From the NCBI RefSeq assembly GCF_009676705.1, contig NZ_CP046046.1:1364001-1428000 (forward strand): DNA of 64,000 nt. The letters run 5' to 3'. This stretch comes from Spiribacter sp. 2438 (GTDB lineage Bacteria; Pseudomonadota; Gammaproteobacteria; Nitrococcales; Nitrococcaceae). This document shows positions 1 through 8,065 of this stretch, in pieces; the first letter of the stretch is position 1; the number at the start of each line of letters is the position of its first letter. The translations under genes and the position numbers were made by a program. Below the pieces are notes generated by a model. That model was not told where the DNA came from, did not search any database, and saw only the letters and a program-made list of their open reading frames with translations.

Positions 1-164
1 GTCAGGAACCGCCATTCGTTCCAGGCTAGCAGGCCCTGACGGACGTACAGGCCAAGCAGGGCAACGGCCAGCGCGTAAACCATCGCCGCCATCAGGAATC
101 GCCGCACCCGCAGTGATTGACGCGGATCGGCCTGCGGCAGTATCGGACCCAGCGGGACGTTCAC
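1..164 (-). CDS. Membrane-anchored signalling protein, N-terminal fragment (probable GGDEF diguanylate cyclase)
   Basis: The gene is cut by the window edge; only its first 54 codons are visible. It starts with GTG at 164-162, overlapping the TGA stop of the upstream DUF2721 gene as GTGA, with a GGAG about 8 nt before the start. The peptide has a basic stretch (LRVRRFLMAAMVYALAV) leading into a transmembrane helix. This resembles the N-terminal membrane segment of many gammaproteobacterial GGDEF proteins (RRFLMA...Y motif). The catalytic domain lies outside the window, so the diguanylate cyclase assignment is a guess from a short similarity and the topology. Confidence 0.45.
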   Translation of the reverse strand, partial: MNVPLGPILPQADPRQSLRVRRFLMAAMVYALAVALLGLYVRQGLLAWNEWRFL

Positions 165-589
165 GGCGGGGACTCCATTTCGGACAACTGAATGTTGAGC
201 GCCGTCACCGAAATCCAGATCTCGCGAACGGACAACAGCAGCGAAACCATCATCAGTCCCAGACTGACCCCGAACAGGCCGCGGGCTGCCACCGTGGCAC
301 CCGCAAAAAGCAGAAATATGCTGCTGGTCGCGAACAGAAGACTGCCGACGCCGGCGGCCTGCATGTATTGAATCAGGCGAACACGCCGACGGAGGTTGTC
401 GATTTGCGCCAGAAGGCTCTGCCGCTGGGTGTTGGCGTACTGGGACTGCAGATCCCGAATCAGCGAGGCCAACGCCAGAAAGCGGTTGGTGTACGCCAGC
501 AGCAGCAGAGAGACGGCGGGGAACAGCAACGACGGCGTCGCCAGGGTCAACTCCGCCGCCTGGCCGCTGATGGTGTCGACGTTAACCAC
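161..589 (-). CDS. DUF2721 family membrane protein
   Basis: A protein of about 142 aa with the DUF2721 pattern: a TPSLLFPAVSLLLLAYTNRF helix, a NRFLALASLIRDL motif, a basic cytoplasmic loop and two more hydrophobic helices. The family has no known function. I prefer the GTG start at 589, which overlaps the TAA stop of the preceding gene by 8 nt and has AGAGGG upstream. The ATG at 637 would add 16 residues lying wholly inside the preceding gene. It is the middle gene of a tightly coupled three-gene unit (coiled-coil secreted protein, DUF2721, GGDEF-like protein). Confidence 0.75.
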   Translation of the reverse strand: MVNVDTISGQAAELTLATPSLLFPAVSLLLLAYTNRFLALASLIRDLQSQYANTQRQSLLAQIDNLRRRVRLIQYMQAAGVGSLLFATSSIFLLFAGATVAARGLFGVSLGLMMVSLLLSVREIWISVTALNIQLSEMESPP

Positions 590-1139
590 CCGATTGAGAT
601 CCCTCTCGAATGCCCGAGAGCTCTTCACGCAGCTCATCGAATCGCTCGATCATCGCCGGCGCCTCCGGGTCAATCTCGCCCATGACCTCGATCAACTGAT
701 CCCGCAGACGGGCTTCGGCCTGCTGGACTTCGCGGTCCTGCATGGCCTCCTCCCGCGCTTGCATCACCTGACGTCGAGACTCCTGATAGGCCTCCAGCAG
801 ATCGGCCCGCTCCGGACTGTCAGCCTCCATGCCCCGCAACTCCCCGGCCATTGACCGCAGCTCGCGAAGGGCACCACGGGGCGACGCCAGACCCGCCTCC
901 TGCATCTTCACCGTCACCAGATCTTCCAGTTCTTCCTGTAGGGTCGCCAGACCCGGGTTCTCGGCCAGCGCCTGTTCGCGGAGCGCGGTGAGGTCTTCGA
1001 GGAGCTCATTGGCCTCGGCCACCATGGCCTCCTGCTCACCCGGCAGCGCCTCGCCCGTGGCCGGACCCGGCAACGCCAGGATGCCCATTAAAGCCATCGC
1101 CGCCATAAACGCCGAGGCTGATATTCGGAATGCCGCCAT
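582..1139 (-). CDS. Secreted coiled-coil protein of unknown function
   Basis: I do not recognise a family. From the ATG at 1139 (GGAG 6 nt upstream) the protein is 185 aa. It begins with a classical signal peptide of about 28 residues ending near PGPATG. The rest is almost entirely charged, Glu/Arg/Leu-rich helix with heptad character, so it is probably a periplasmic coiled coil. It has no cysteines and no lipobox. It overlaps the DUF2721 gene, which suggests translational coupling. An ATG 27 nt further upstream is possible but has a poor ribosome site and would spoil the signal peptide. Confidence 0.6.
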   Translation of the reverse strand: MAAFRISASAFMAAMALMGILALPGPATGEALPGEQEAMVAEANELLEDLTALREQALAENPGLATLQEELEDLVTVKMQEAGLASPRGALRELRSMAGELRGMEADSPERADLLEAYQESRRQVMQAREEAMQDREVQQAEARLRDQLIEVMGEIDPEAPAMIERFDELREELSGIREGSQSGG

Positions 1140-1302
1140 CACAGACTCCGGTGCCAGTACTTGCATTAATCCGAACGCACGGTATCAGCGCGGTACCGCT
1201 GAATGTCAATCAGTCCATGAAACGGCCGATGGCTTATAGTGCCGCCATGACGACCATGACGCCAATCCCGTCTGCCGACGCTTCAGAGACTAAGTGCCAG
1301 GG

Positions 1303-3003
1303 TCACCCGCTGTGGGGTATTTTCATGTCCACCACCAGCGGATCGTGGTCACTGGCGCGCCAGACGTCGTCACCCTCCTCGATCAGATAGACCGGCTCGT
1401 CCGCATTCACCGACCAGATACGCAGCCGCTGGATCTTTTCCGCTGCGGCCGCATTGGCAAAAACATGATTCAGATAGCCGGCGCGGCCGCGGAACACGTA
1501 GTTGTAACGCTGCGCCGGAGGCACATGACGGGCCAGCTGATTCGCCAGGCCGACATCCTCGAGAACGCGGGCGGGTGCCTCCCGGGCATAGGCATTGAGA
1601 TCCCCCGTCACCAGTAGCGGCACCGCCTCCATTGCCTCCGGTGACAACCATTCACCCAGCCATTCCACCAAAGCCTCGGACTGCCCGCGACGACGCTCGG
1701 CCCAGCATCCCTCCCCCCGGTCGATGTCGCCGGCATCCGGGCAACGGGTCCGGGACTTGAAATGGGCACCGGCGACCGCCAGCTGTTGACCGCTTTCGTG
1801 CCGGAACAGGGCCACCACGGGATCACGGGGGTGAATCGCGGCCACCTGACGGCCGGCACGGATCAGCTCCATTCGATCCGGGCGGTAGAGAATCACGGTA
1901 CGGATCACAGCCGGACTCCGCGGGGTGAGCACCGCCTGGTAATGCCGCCGTGGTGGCTCGGACTCGTTCACCAGATCCAGGAAATCCACCACCACGGCGG
2001 GGCGATTCTCCAGCTCGTGCAGCACCAGCACATCGCCATCCAGGGCATCCAGGGTGGCTCGGATGCGTTGTCGCTGCCGCCGGAATCCCGCTTCCGTGGA
2101 CGGCCCTCGCCCCTGCCGGTCAAGGAAGTAGTTTTCCACATTGAAATGCACCACCCGGATGCCGTCGTGAGGGGGCGGCGGATCCGGGCGGGGATTGGTG
2201 GACTGGAAGGTCGGTGGGGTGACCGGATGAATCCGCCAGTCGCCAAAGGCCCGGGTGATGATGCCGGTAATGGCCTCGACCCGGTCGCCGGCACGCCGGA
2301 CACCATCGGGATCCAGGTAAGGCACGGGTCGGGGATCCCGCTGGTGGCTGCCATCATCAAGAATGAGCGGCAGCAGTCGGCCTCCGGGGGTGCCGTTATT
2401 GGGCTGAAAAGCCCGGCCGCCGGCGGACAGGCGGAGACTGCCATAGCGGCCCAGGTTATAGACACCGGTGACCGTCAGCGGACCCGGAATGTGAACCAGT
2501 CGATCCACGAAGTGCCCGGGCGCCTCCAGGTCCGAGGCCGAGAGCACAGGGGGCTCAATGCGGCCGAATCCACACTGGACCGCCGCATCCAGCGCTTCCA
2601 GCTGAATCCGCCCCCGAAACCGTCCGGCTCTGGCACGTAACCGCCAGCGCTCACCCCGCGCCGGGGCACGGTCAGCGGTGAGCTGCGGGGCATAAACGAA
2701 AGCCCCCGCGGGCTCGAGCGTTGACTGGGACTCGATAAAGAAACCGTTGAGGCCCTCACGGCCGGGGAAACTGGCGGTGACCACCGCCTCGATCACCACC
2801 GACTCGCCCTCGGGCAACGGCGGTTGATCCAGGCCCCGTACCTCCGCGAGGGTGGCGGTGGTCGGGCCACCGCAGTCCGCCGGCTGCAACGCCAGCGCTC
2901 CACCGGGTCCCAGAAGCGCCAGCAGAAAACCAAAGGCGATCAAACGGGGGGCAGAGCAGCGCCATCGGCGGGGCTGTTGCCACTCAGCTGCCCCGGTGGA
3001 CAT
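1303..3003 (-). CDS. Secreted ExeM/NucH-like endonuclease/exonuclease/phosphatase
   Basis: 566 aa. The N-terminus carries a signal-anchor-like hydrophobic segment (residues 20-38). Residues 45-270 look like the OB-fold-rich front part of ExeM-type extracellular nucleases, and residues 280-566 are an endonuclease/exonuclease/phosphatase domain. Visible active-site motifs are HFNVENYF (Asn288), LHELENR (Glu330), GDLNAY (Asp468, Asn470) and SDHDPLV (551-557). The likely role is extracellular DNA degradation for phosphate or nucleoside scavenging or biofilm remodelling. At 510-513 the sequence is YLNH where many relatives read LDH. The start overlaps the relA stop by 20 nt, so the two are probably co-transcribed. 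The signal segment and start are less certain than the catalytic domain. Confidence 0.85.
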   Translation of the reverse strand: MSTGAAEWQQPRRWRCSAPRLIAFGFLLALLGPGGALALQPADCGGPTTATLAEVRGLDQPPLPEGESVVIEAVVTASFPGREGLNGFFIESQSTLEPAGAFVYAPQLTADRAPARGERWRLRARAGRFRGRIQLEALDAAVQCGFGRIEPPVLSASDLEAPGHFVDRLVHIPGPLTVTGVYNLGRYGSLRLSAGGRAFQPNNGTPGGRLLPLILDDGSHQRDPRPVPYLDPDGVRRAGDRVEAITGIITRAFGDWRIHPVTPPTFQSTNPRPDPPPPHDGIRVVHFNVENYFLDRQGRGPSTEAGFRRQRQRIRATLDALDGDVLVLHELENRPAVVVDFLDLVNESEPPRRHYQAVLTPRSPAVIRTVILYRPDRMELIRAGRQVAAIHPRDPVVALFRHESGQQLAVAGAHFKSRTRCPDAGDIDRGEGCWAERRRGQSEALVEWLGEWLSPEAMEAVPLLVTGDLNAYAREAPARVLEDVGLANQLARHVPPAQRYNYVFRGRAGYLNHVFANAAAAEKIQRLRIWSVNADEPVYLIEEGDDVWRASDHDPLVVDMKIPHSG

Positions 3004-5191
3004 CGCGTACGTTCCGCAGGCCGGCGATGCGCTCCATCACCCGGCTGAGCTGGTCAACTCCCTCGACTTCCACGGTCAGCACCATGCTGGCCACCTGATC
3101 GTCCGGGTCCGTGCGGGTGTTCACCGCCGTGACATTTATACCCTCGGCGTTGAGCAGCGAGGAAATATCCCGAATCAGGCCGCGGCGGTCATAGGCCTCC
3201 ACGGCAATGTCCACGGGATAACGGCGGCCCTCGCGCTGGCTCCAGTGGACATCAATCAACCGATCCGGCGCGGTCTCTTCAAGCCGGCTGAGATTGCCAC
3301 AGTCCCGCCGATGGATGGTGACGCCGGCCCCCTGGGTGATGAAGCCGACGATGTCGTCCCCCGGCGCCGGCTGGCAGCAGCGTGCCAGGCGGGTCAGCAG
3401 ATTGCCCACACCGTGAATGCGGATGTCGTCTCCACCGCTGTCGCCTTCCCGCCGCTGGCGGCGGCGGGGCAGTTGATCCGGATCATCGGCATCCGGCAAC
3501 AGTCGATCCCGCAACAGGGAGGCGATCTGTCCCCCGGTAATGTCGCCCCGGCCGATGGCCGCCAGGAACTCCGGGAGTTTGGGGAAGCGGGAGCGGGCCG
3601 CCAGCGATTCGAGGTTGACGTCGTCCAGGCCGAGCCGATGCAACTCCTTTTCCAGCATCACCCGACCGGTCTCCGCATTCTTGTCCTGATCCTGCTGACG
3701 AAACCACGCCCGCACCTTGGACCGGGCCCGGGGAGAGGTCAGATAACCCAGCCCGGGATTGAGCCAGTCGCGGCTGGGTGTGCCATTTCGGGCGGTCAGG
3801 ATTTCCACCTGATCCCCGTTGCGCAGCGCCCGGGCCAACGGGACGATCCGACCATTCACCCGTGCGCCGCGGCAGCGATGCCCCACCTCGCTGTGCACCG
3901 TGTAGGCAAAATCCAGTGGCGTGCTGCCGCGGGGCAGATCGATCACGTCGCCGTCCGGCGTCATTACATAGACCCGGTCCTGGAAGACCTCGGCCTTGAA
4001 GCGATCCAGAAAGTCCTCGCTCTCTTCGGCATCCGCCGGGGTCTCCAGCAGCTTGCGCAGCCAGGCCACCCGGGCGTCGAAATCGGGATCCGCTCCACGG
4101 CCTTCCTTGTAGCGCCAGTGCGCGGCGATGCCCAGCTCCGCCTGCTCGTGCATGCCATGGGTACGAATCTGCACTTCCACGGCGCGTCCGGCAGCGCCGG
4201 CCACAGCGGTATGCAGGGACTGGTAATTGTTCTCCTTGGGACTGGCAATGTAGTCATCAAACTCGCCGGGAATGGGTTGCCAGAGTTGATGCACCACCCC
4301 CAGAGCGGCGTAGCACTGAGGCACGGTCTCCACCAGAATCCGGAAGGCCCGCAGGTCGAACAGCTCGTGAAAGCCGAGGCCCTTGCGCCGCATCTTTCGC
4401 CAGATGCTGTAGATATGCTTCGGGCGGCCGGAGACCTCGGCTTCAATGCCCGCCGAAGCCAGCGCGGCCTCCAGGCGGAACTTCATCTCTTCAATAAAGC
4501 GCTCACGATCCACCCGTCGCTCGGCCAGCAACCGGGCGATCCGCTTGTAGGCGGTGGGGTCCAGGCACCGGAACGAGAGGTCCTCCAGCTCCCACTTGAC
4601 CTGCCAGATACCCAGTCGATTGGCCAGGGGGGCATACAGATCAAGGGTCTCCCTTGCCATGCGCTGATGCTCATCGTCGTTTGCCTGGCGAAGCACGCGC
4701 ATGTCATGAAGGCGCTCGGCGAGCACCAGAAAGACCACCCGGATATCCCGGGCCATGGCGAGCAGCATCTTGCGCAGCGCTTCCGAACGCTCGGCACCCG
4801 CCTGCTGACCCGGACCCGCCGGCAGGCGACTGACCTGCCCCATCCGGCGCACCCCCTCCAGAAGCTCGGCAACATCCGGGCCGCAATGCTCCGCCACCTG
4901 CTCCATGGCCATCGCCTGACGGTCCGGCAGATCGTGTAGCAGGCCGGCGATCAGGGAATCCGTGTCGAGACCGAGGCCAGCGAGAATGTCGACCACGCCC
5001 AGGGCGTGTTCCATGTAGCGGTCACCCAGCTCGCGACGGGCATCACCATAGGCATTCCGCGCCAGCGACCAGGCATCGGCAAGCCGATCGCAATCGACCC
5101 GGTCAGCGTCCACCGCCAGCGTTTTGATCCATGCCCGGGGATCCGTCTCGAGCGCCCTGGAATCCCTGGCAACGTCGCTCACTTTCACCAT
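2984..5191 (-). CDS. relA: RelA, GTP pyrophosphokinase, (p)ppGpp synthetase I
   Basis: 735 aa, the usual RelA length. It makes the alarmone (p)ppGpp from ATP and GTP/GDP on starved ribosomes. Domain order is degenerate HD (about 60-160), synthetase (about 235-345, with GRPKHIYSIWRKM, FDLRAFRI and EVQIRT), TGS (about 405-465) and a C-terminal ACT domain. The acidic EFDD motif at 310-313 is the monofunctional RelA signature; bifunctional SpoT/Rel enzymes have RxKD there. The HD region reads LLHDLPD rather than the HD-ED of active hydrolases, so hydrolysis is probably lost. It is divergent from lexA across an 86-bp region. A spoT paralogue is expected elsewhere. Confidence 0.95.
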   Translation of the reverse strand: MVKVSDVARDSRALETDPRAWIKTLAVDADRVDCDRLADAWSLARNAYGDARRELGDRYMEHALGVVDILAGLGLDTDSLIAGLLHDLPDRQAMAMEQVAEHCGPDVAELLEGVRRMGQVSRLPAGPGQQAGAERSEALRKMLLAMARDIRVVFLVLAERLHDMRVLRQANDDEHQRMARETLDLYAPLANRLGIWQVKWELEDLSFRCLDPTAYKRIARLLAERRVDRERFIEEMKFRLEAALASAGIEAEVSGRPKHIYSIWRKMRRKGLGFHELFDLRAFRILVETVPQCYAALGVVHQLWQPIPGEFDDYIASPKENNYQSLHTAVAGAAGRAVEVQIRTHGMHEQAELGIAAHWRYKEGRGADPDFDARVAWLRKLLETPADAEESEDFLDRFKAEVFQDRVYVMTPDGDVIDLPRGSTPLDFAYTVHSEVGHRCRGARVNGRIVPLARALRNGDQVEILTARNGTPSRDWLNPGLGYLTSPRARSKVRAWFRQQDQDKNAETGRVMLEKELHRLGLDDVNLESLAARSRFPKLPEFLAAIGRGDITGGQIASLLRDRLLPDADDPDQLPRRRQRREGDSGGDDIRIHGVGNLLTRLARCCQPAPGDDIVGFITQGAGVTIHRRDCGNLSRLEETAPDRLIDVHWSQREGRRYPVDIAVEAYDRRGLIRDISSLLNAEGINVTAVNTRTDPDDQVASMVLTVEVEGVDQLSRVMERIAGLRNVRDVHRGS

Positions 5192-5216
5192 TGTTTCAGT
5201 TTACCGTCCATGGCTA

Positions 5217-5245
5217 TTGATCATCCATACAGTACTGTATATATT
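5217..5245 (+). promoter_or_regulatory. lexA promoter (-35 / -10)
   Basis: TTGATC at 5217-5222 and TATATT at 5240-5245 are separated by 17 bp, a good sigma-70 arrangement. Transcription would start near 5252, about 26 nt before the lexA ATG. The -10 lies inside the LexA box, as expected for autorepression. Confidence 0.65.
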
Positions 5246-5252
5246 GACACTA
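5233..5252. promoter_or_regulatory. LexA (SOS) box
   Basis: The 20-mer TACTGT-N8-ACACTA matches the gammaproteobacterial LexA palindrome (CTGT-N8-ACAG core), with one mismatch in the second half site. It overlaps the lexA -10 element and would repress the whole lexA-imuA-imuB-dnaE2 unit until DNA damage. It also sits between the divergent relA and lexA genes. Confidence 0.8.
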
Positions 5253-5277
5253 TCATTGATGGCCGCAGGACATTGCC

Positions 5278-5904
5278 ATGCAGACCCTCACCCCCCGGCA
5301 GGAACAGATCCTCCAGATGGTGCAACGGTTCCTTGACCGCACCGGCTATCCCCCGACGCGCAGCGAAATCGCGACGGAACTGGGGTTCCGGTCAGCCAAT
5401 GCGGCCGAACAGCACCTGAGAGCCCTAGCCCGCAAGGGGTACATCACGCTCCAGCCCGGTGCTTCCCGGGGCATCCGACTGTGCGCCACCGGCACCGAGG
5501 CCGAAGCCGAGGCGGTTCCCGAGGGCCTGCCCGTGGTTGGCCGCGTGGCCGCCGGCAGCCCTCTGCTGGCCGAATCTCATATCGACCGCTACTGCCAGGT
5601 CAGCAGCGGCCTGTTCTCCCCGGGGGCCGACTACCTGCTCAAAGTCCGCGGCATGAGCATGCGTGACGCCGGCATCCTTGATGGCGACCTGCTGGCGGTG
5701 CACCGCACCAGCGATGTCCGCGAAGGACAGATTGTAGTGGCCCGCATTGACGACGAAGTGACAGTCAAACGCTTTTACCGATCCGGTCATCGGATCCGAC
5801 TGCACCCGGAAAACCCGGACTTCGAGCCCATTGAGGTCGACCCCCGCCAGAACGAACTCACGATTGAAGGCGTAGGTGTCGGCGTTATCCGTGCCGGGCT
5901 CTGA
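5278..5904 (+). CDS. lexA: LexA, SOS repressor
   Basis: 208 aa. It is the transcriptional repressor of the SOS regulon and is inactivated by RecA-stimulated self-cleavage. The N-terminal winged helix-turn-helix spans about 1-70 ([13 protein letters not shown] recognition region). The Ala92-Gly93 cleavage site lies in RVAAGSP, and the Ser127 (RGMSM) / Lys164 (VTVKRF) dyad forms the S24 peptidase. The AGGA ribosome site precedes the ATG by 7 nt. Only 23 nt separate it from imuA, so it heads the mutagenesis operon and represses it along with itself. Confidence 0.97.
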   Translation: MQTLTPRQEQILQMVQRFLDRTGYPPTRSEIATELGFRSANAAEQHLRALARKGYITLQPGASRGIRLCATGTEAEAEAVPEGLPVVGRVAAGSPLLAESHIDRYCQVSSGLFSPGADYLLKVRGMSMRDAGILDGDLLAVHRTSDVREGQIVVARIDDEVTVKRFYRSGHRIRLHPENPDFEPIEVDPRQNELTIEGVGVGVIRAGL

Positions 5905-5927
5905 GCCGCTTCAGACAGGAGAATCCC

Positions 5928-6614
5928 ATGCAACAGGCCCTTGATCATCTGCTTGAGCAGCCCGGCATCTGGCGAGCCAACGACCCCCGGATCCAACCGG
6001 ATCAGAGCGCCGGGACCCACATCCCCACCGGCTTTCGGAGGCTGGACGCGGTGCTGCCCGGCGGCGGTCTGCCCAGCCGTGCCCTGACCGAAATCCTTCA
6101 CGGACAGCATGGCATTGGCGAGTTGCAGGTGGTCATGCCGGCGCTGGCGCGTCTGTCCCGGGGCGGGCGCTGGATCGCCCTGATCGCGCCACCGTTCATC
6201 CCCTATGCACCGGCCCTTGCCGCCAGTGGCATGGACCTCTCCAGAGTGCTGGTGGTGCATCCCGGCGGTGGCGAGCAAGCCCTGTGGTCGGTTGAGCAGG
6301 CCCTGCAGCTGGGCACCTGCGCTGCCGTACTCGCCTGGCCCAGCCAGTGCGATGACCGCAGCCTTCGCCGGCTACAACTGGCCGCGGAGGCCGGTGACAG
6401 CCTGGGGCTTCTCTTTCGGGGCTCGGCGGCTGCTTCCCAGCGCTCACCAGCCGCCCTGAGGCTTGCCCTGGAACGCTCCCGGTCCCATCCGCTGGAGGTC
6501 AAGGTGCTCAAATGCCGCGGCATCCCTGCCGGCCGCATTCAGCTGAATGCCGAGCCCACCGGGCCAGCCACCGCGTCCCGGCCCGTTGCGCTTGCCCACC
6601 CGGCCTCGGGCTAA
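5928..6614 (+). CDS. imuA: ImuA, RecA-like translesion synthesis accessory protein
   Basis: 228 aa with a RecA/SulA-like fold (PTGFRRLDAVLPGGGLPSRA near the N-terminus, then ALTEILHG). The canonical Walker A is not conserved. ImuA works with ImuB and DnaE2/ImuC in damage-induced mutagenesis. The gene sits between lexA and imuB in the standard lexA-imuA-imuB-dnaE2 order, with a GACAGGAG ribosome site before its ATG. Older databases may call such proteins SulA-like cell division inhibitors. The context makes the ImuA identity firm. Confidence 0.9.
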   Translation: MQQALDHLLEQPGIWRANDPRIQPDQSAGTHIPTGFRRLDAVLPGGGLPSRALTEILHGQHGIGELQVVMPALARLSRGGRWIALIAPPFIPYAPALAASGMDLSRVLVVHPGGGEQALWSVEQALQLGTCAAVLAWPSQCDDRSLRRLQLAAEAGDSLGLLFRGSAAASQRSPAALRLALERSRSHPLEVKVLKCRGIPAGRIQLNAEPTGPATASRPVALAHPASG

Positions 6615-6628
6615 AACGGTGAGAGCCA

Positions 6629-8065
6629 ATGAACTGGTGTTGTCTGCACTTCATCCGTCTGCCGATGGAGGCCCTCAGCGACGCCGATAATGCCCCGGAG
6701 CCCTGGGTCATCACCCAGGGCAGCCGGGTCATGCAATGCAATCGCCAGGCTACGCAGCTCGGCATACGCGCCGGCATGCAAACGGCGGCGGCCCGTGCCA
6801 TTGCCACAGGTCTTCGGGAACGGGTCCATTGCCCCCGGCGCGAGTCCGTTGCCCTGGAACAGCTCGCCGCCTGGGCCAGCCAGTTCAGCCCACGGATCAG
6901 TCTTCAGCCCCCCCGGGCGCTGCTGCTGGAGATCGGCGGCAGCCTCAAATACTTTGGCGGACTCGAATCGATGCGCCAACGCATCCGTCATGGCCTGGAT
7001 CAAGTGAGCCATCAGGCCTGGATCAGTATCGCCCCCACGCCCACCGCCGCCTGGCTACTGGCTCGGCAGGGTGACTGCACACCCGTGCTTAAACGCCAGG
7101 ACCTCGCCCACCGGCTGAACGCCGTTCCCGTGACGGCTCTCGAACTGGAGCCCGACCGGATCGAGGCCATCCATGGACTGGGCTGCCACCGGATTGGCGA
7201 TCTTCATGCCCTGCCGGCGGACAGTCTTGCCCGACGCCTCGGCCGACCGCTGCTGGCCACCCTGCAAAAGGCTTATGGAGAGCGTCCCGACCCCCGGGTG
7301 GACTGGCAGGCGCCAACGTCTTTTCAGGCCGGCATCGACATACCGACAGAGACCACCCGGCGCGACCTGCTGCGCCCGGGGATCAACCACCTGCTGGGCG
7401 CCCTTTGCGGGCAGCTGCGGCGCATGGAGGCCGGTGTCATGCAGCTGCACTGCGGGCTGCATCACGGGGATGACCCCATCACCTGGCTCACTGTGGGCAC
7501 CAACCGCCCGGGCCGGGATCCCCGGCGACTGGCCAGCCTGCTGGACCAGAAACTCGAGGCCTCGGCGCTGCCCCGGGGGGTGACCCGCCTGTCAATACAG
7601 GTCGATGAAATGCACAGCCTGGCCCCCACCGGCCATGACCTGCTGGGAGACGAAACCGGAGACGGCGAGGCCGAGGCATGGCACACCCTGGTGGAAAACC
7701 TGGGCAATCGGCTTGGGCGGGAGCGGATTCAGGCGTTGATGATCCATGACGAACACCGCCCGGAATTCGCCTGGCGGTATGCTCCGCCGGGAGAGGCCGC
7801 TGACGCGCCGGTACCCGACACCATGGCCCGCCCTGCATGGCTGCTGGCCAAACCGCAACGGCTCACCAGCCAGGGCGGGCAGCCGCACTACCATGGCCCA
7901 CTGGTCATTGAGCAGGGGCCCGAGCGCATCGAAACCGGCTGGTGGGATGGCCAGGACATCAGCCGCGACTACTATCAGGCCGTCACGCCGGCGGGCGAAC
8001 GACTATGGGTGTTCCGCAACCGCCGTGAACCGGGGCACTGGTACCTGCATGGCCTGTTTTCCTGA
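6629..8065 (+). CDS. imuB: ImuB, catalytically inactive Y-family polymerase
   Basis: 478 aa, Y-family polymerase fold. The first catalytic aspartate motif is replaced (CLHFIRLPMEAL where active enzymes have a DxDxFF-type motif), and the usual S-x-DE motif is replaced by LEIGGSLKYFGG. It therefore acts as a non-catalytic adaptor linking the beta clamp, ImuA and DnaE2. This loss is normal for ImuB. Its TGA overlaps the dnaE2 ATG as TGATG, giving translational coupling. Confidence 0.92.
   Translation: MNWCCLHFIRLPMEALSDADNAPEPWVITQGSRVMQCNRQATQLGIRAGMQTAAARAIATGLRERVHCPRRESVALEQLAAWASQFSPRISLQPPRALLLEIGGSLKYFGGLESMRQRIRHGLDQVSHQAWISIAPTPTAAWLLARQGDCTPVLKRQDLAHRLNAVPVTALELEPDRIEAIHGLGCHRIGDLHALPADSLARRLGRPLLATLQKAYGERPDPRVDWQAPTSFQAGIDIPTETTRRDLLRPGINHLLGALCGQLRRMEAGVMQLHCGLHHGDDPITWLTVGTNRPGRDPRRLASLLDQKLEASALPRGVTRLSIQVDEMHSLAPTGHDLLGDETGDGEAEAWHTLVENLGNRLGRERIQALMIHDEHRPEFAWRYAPPGEAADAPVPDTMARPAWLLAKPQRLTSQGGQPHYHGPLVIEQGPERIETGWWDGQDISRDYYQAVTPAGERLWVFRNRREPGHWYLHGLFS

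Noticed and set aside
2852-4939. 695-aa open frame on the plus strand antisense to relA
   Set aside because: It mirrors relA, has no recognisable domain and no ribosome site; the long frame comes from high GC and codon bias.
5244-5249. Perfect TTGACA as a -35 for lexA
   Set aside because: No -10 lies 16-18 bp downstream before the ATG. TTGATC/TATATT with 17 bp spacing overlaps the LexA box and fits better.
6629-8065. imuB as a decaying pseudogene because catalytic residues are missing
   Set aside because: Loss of the polymerase active site is normal for functional ImuB proteins.
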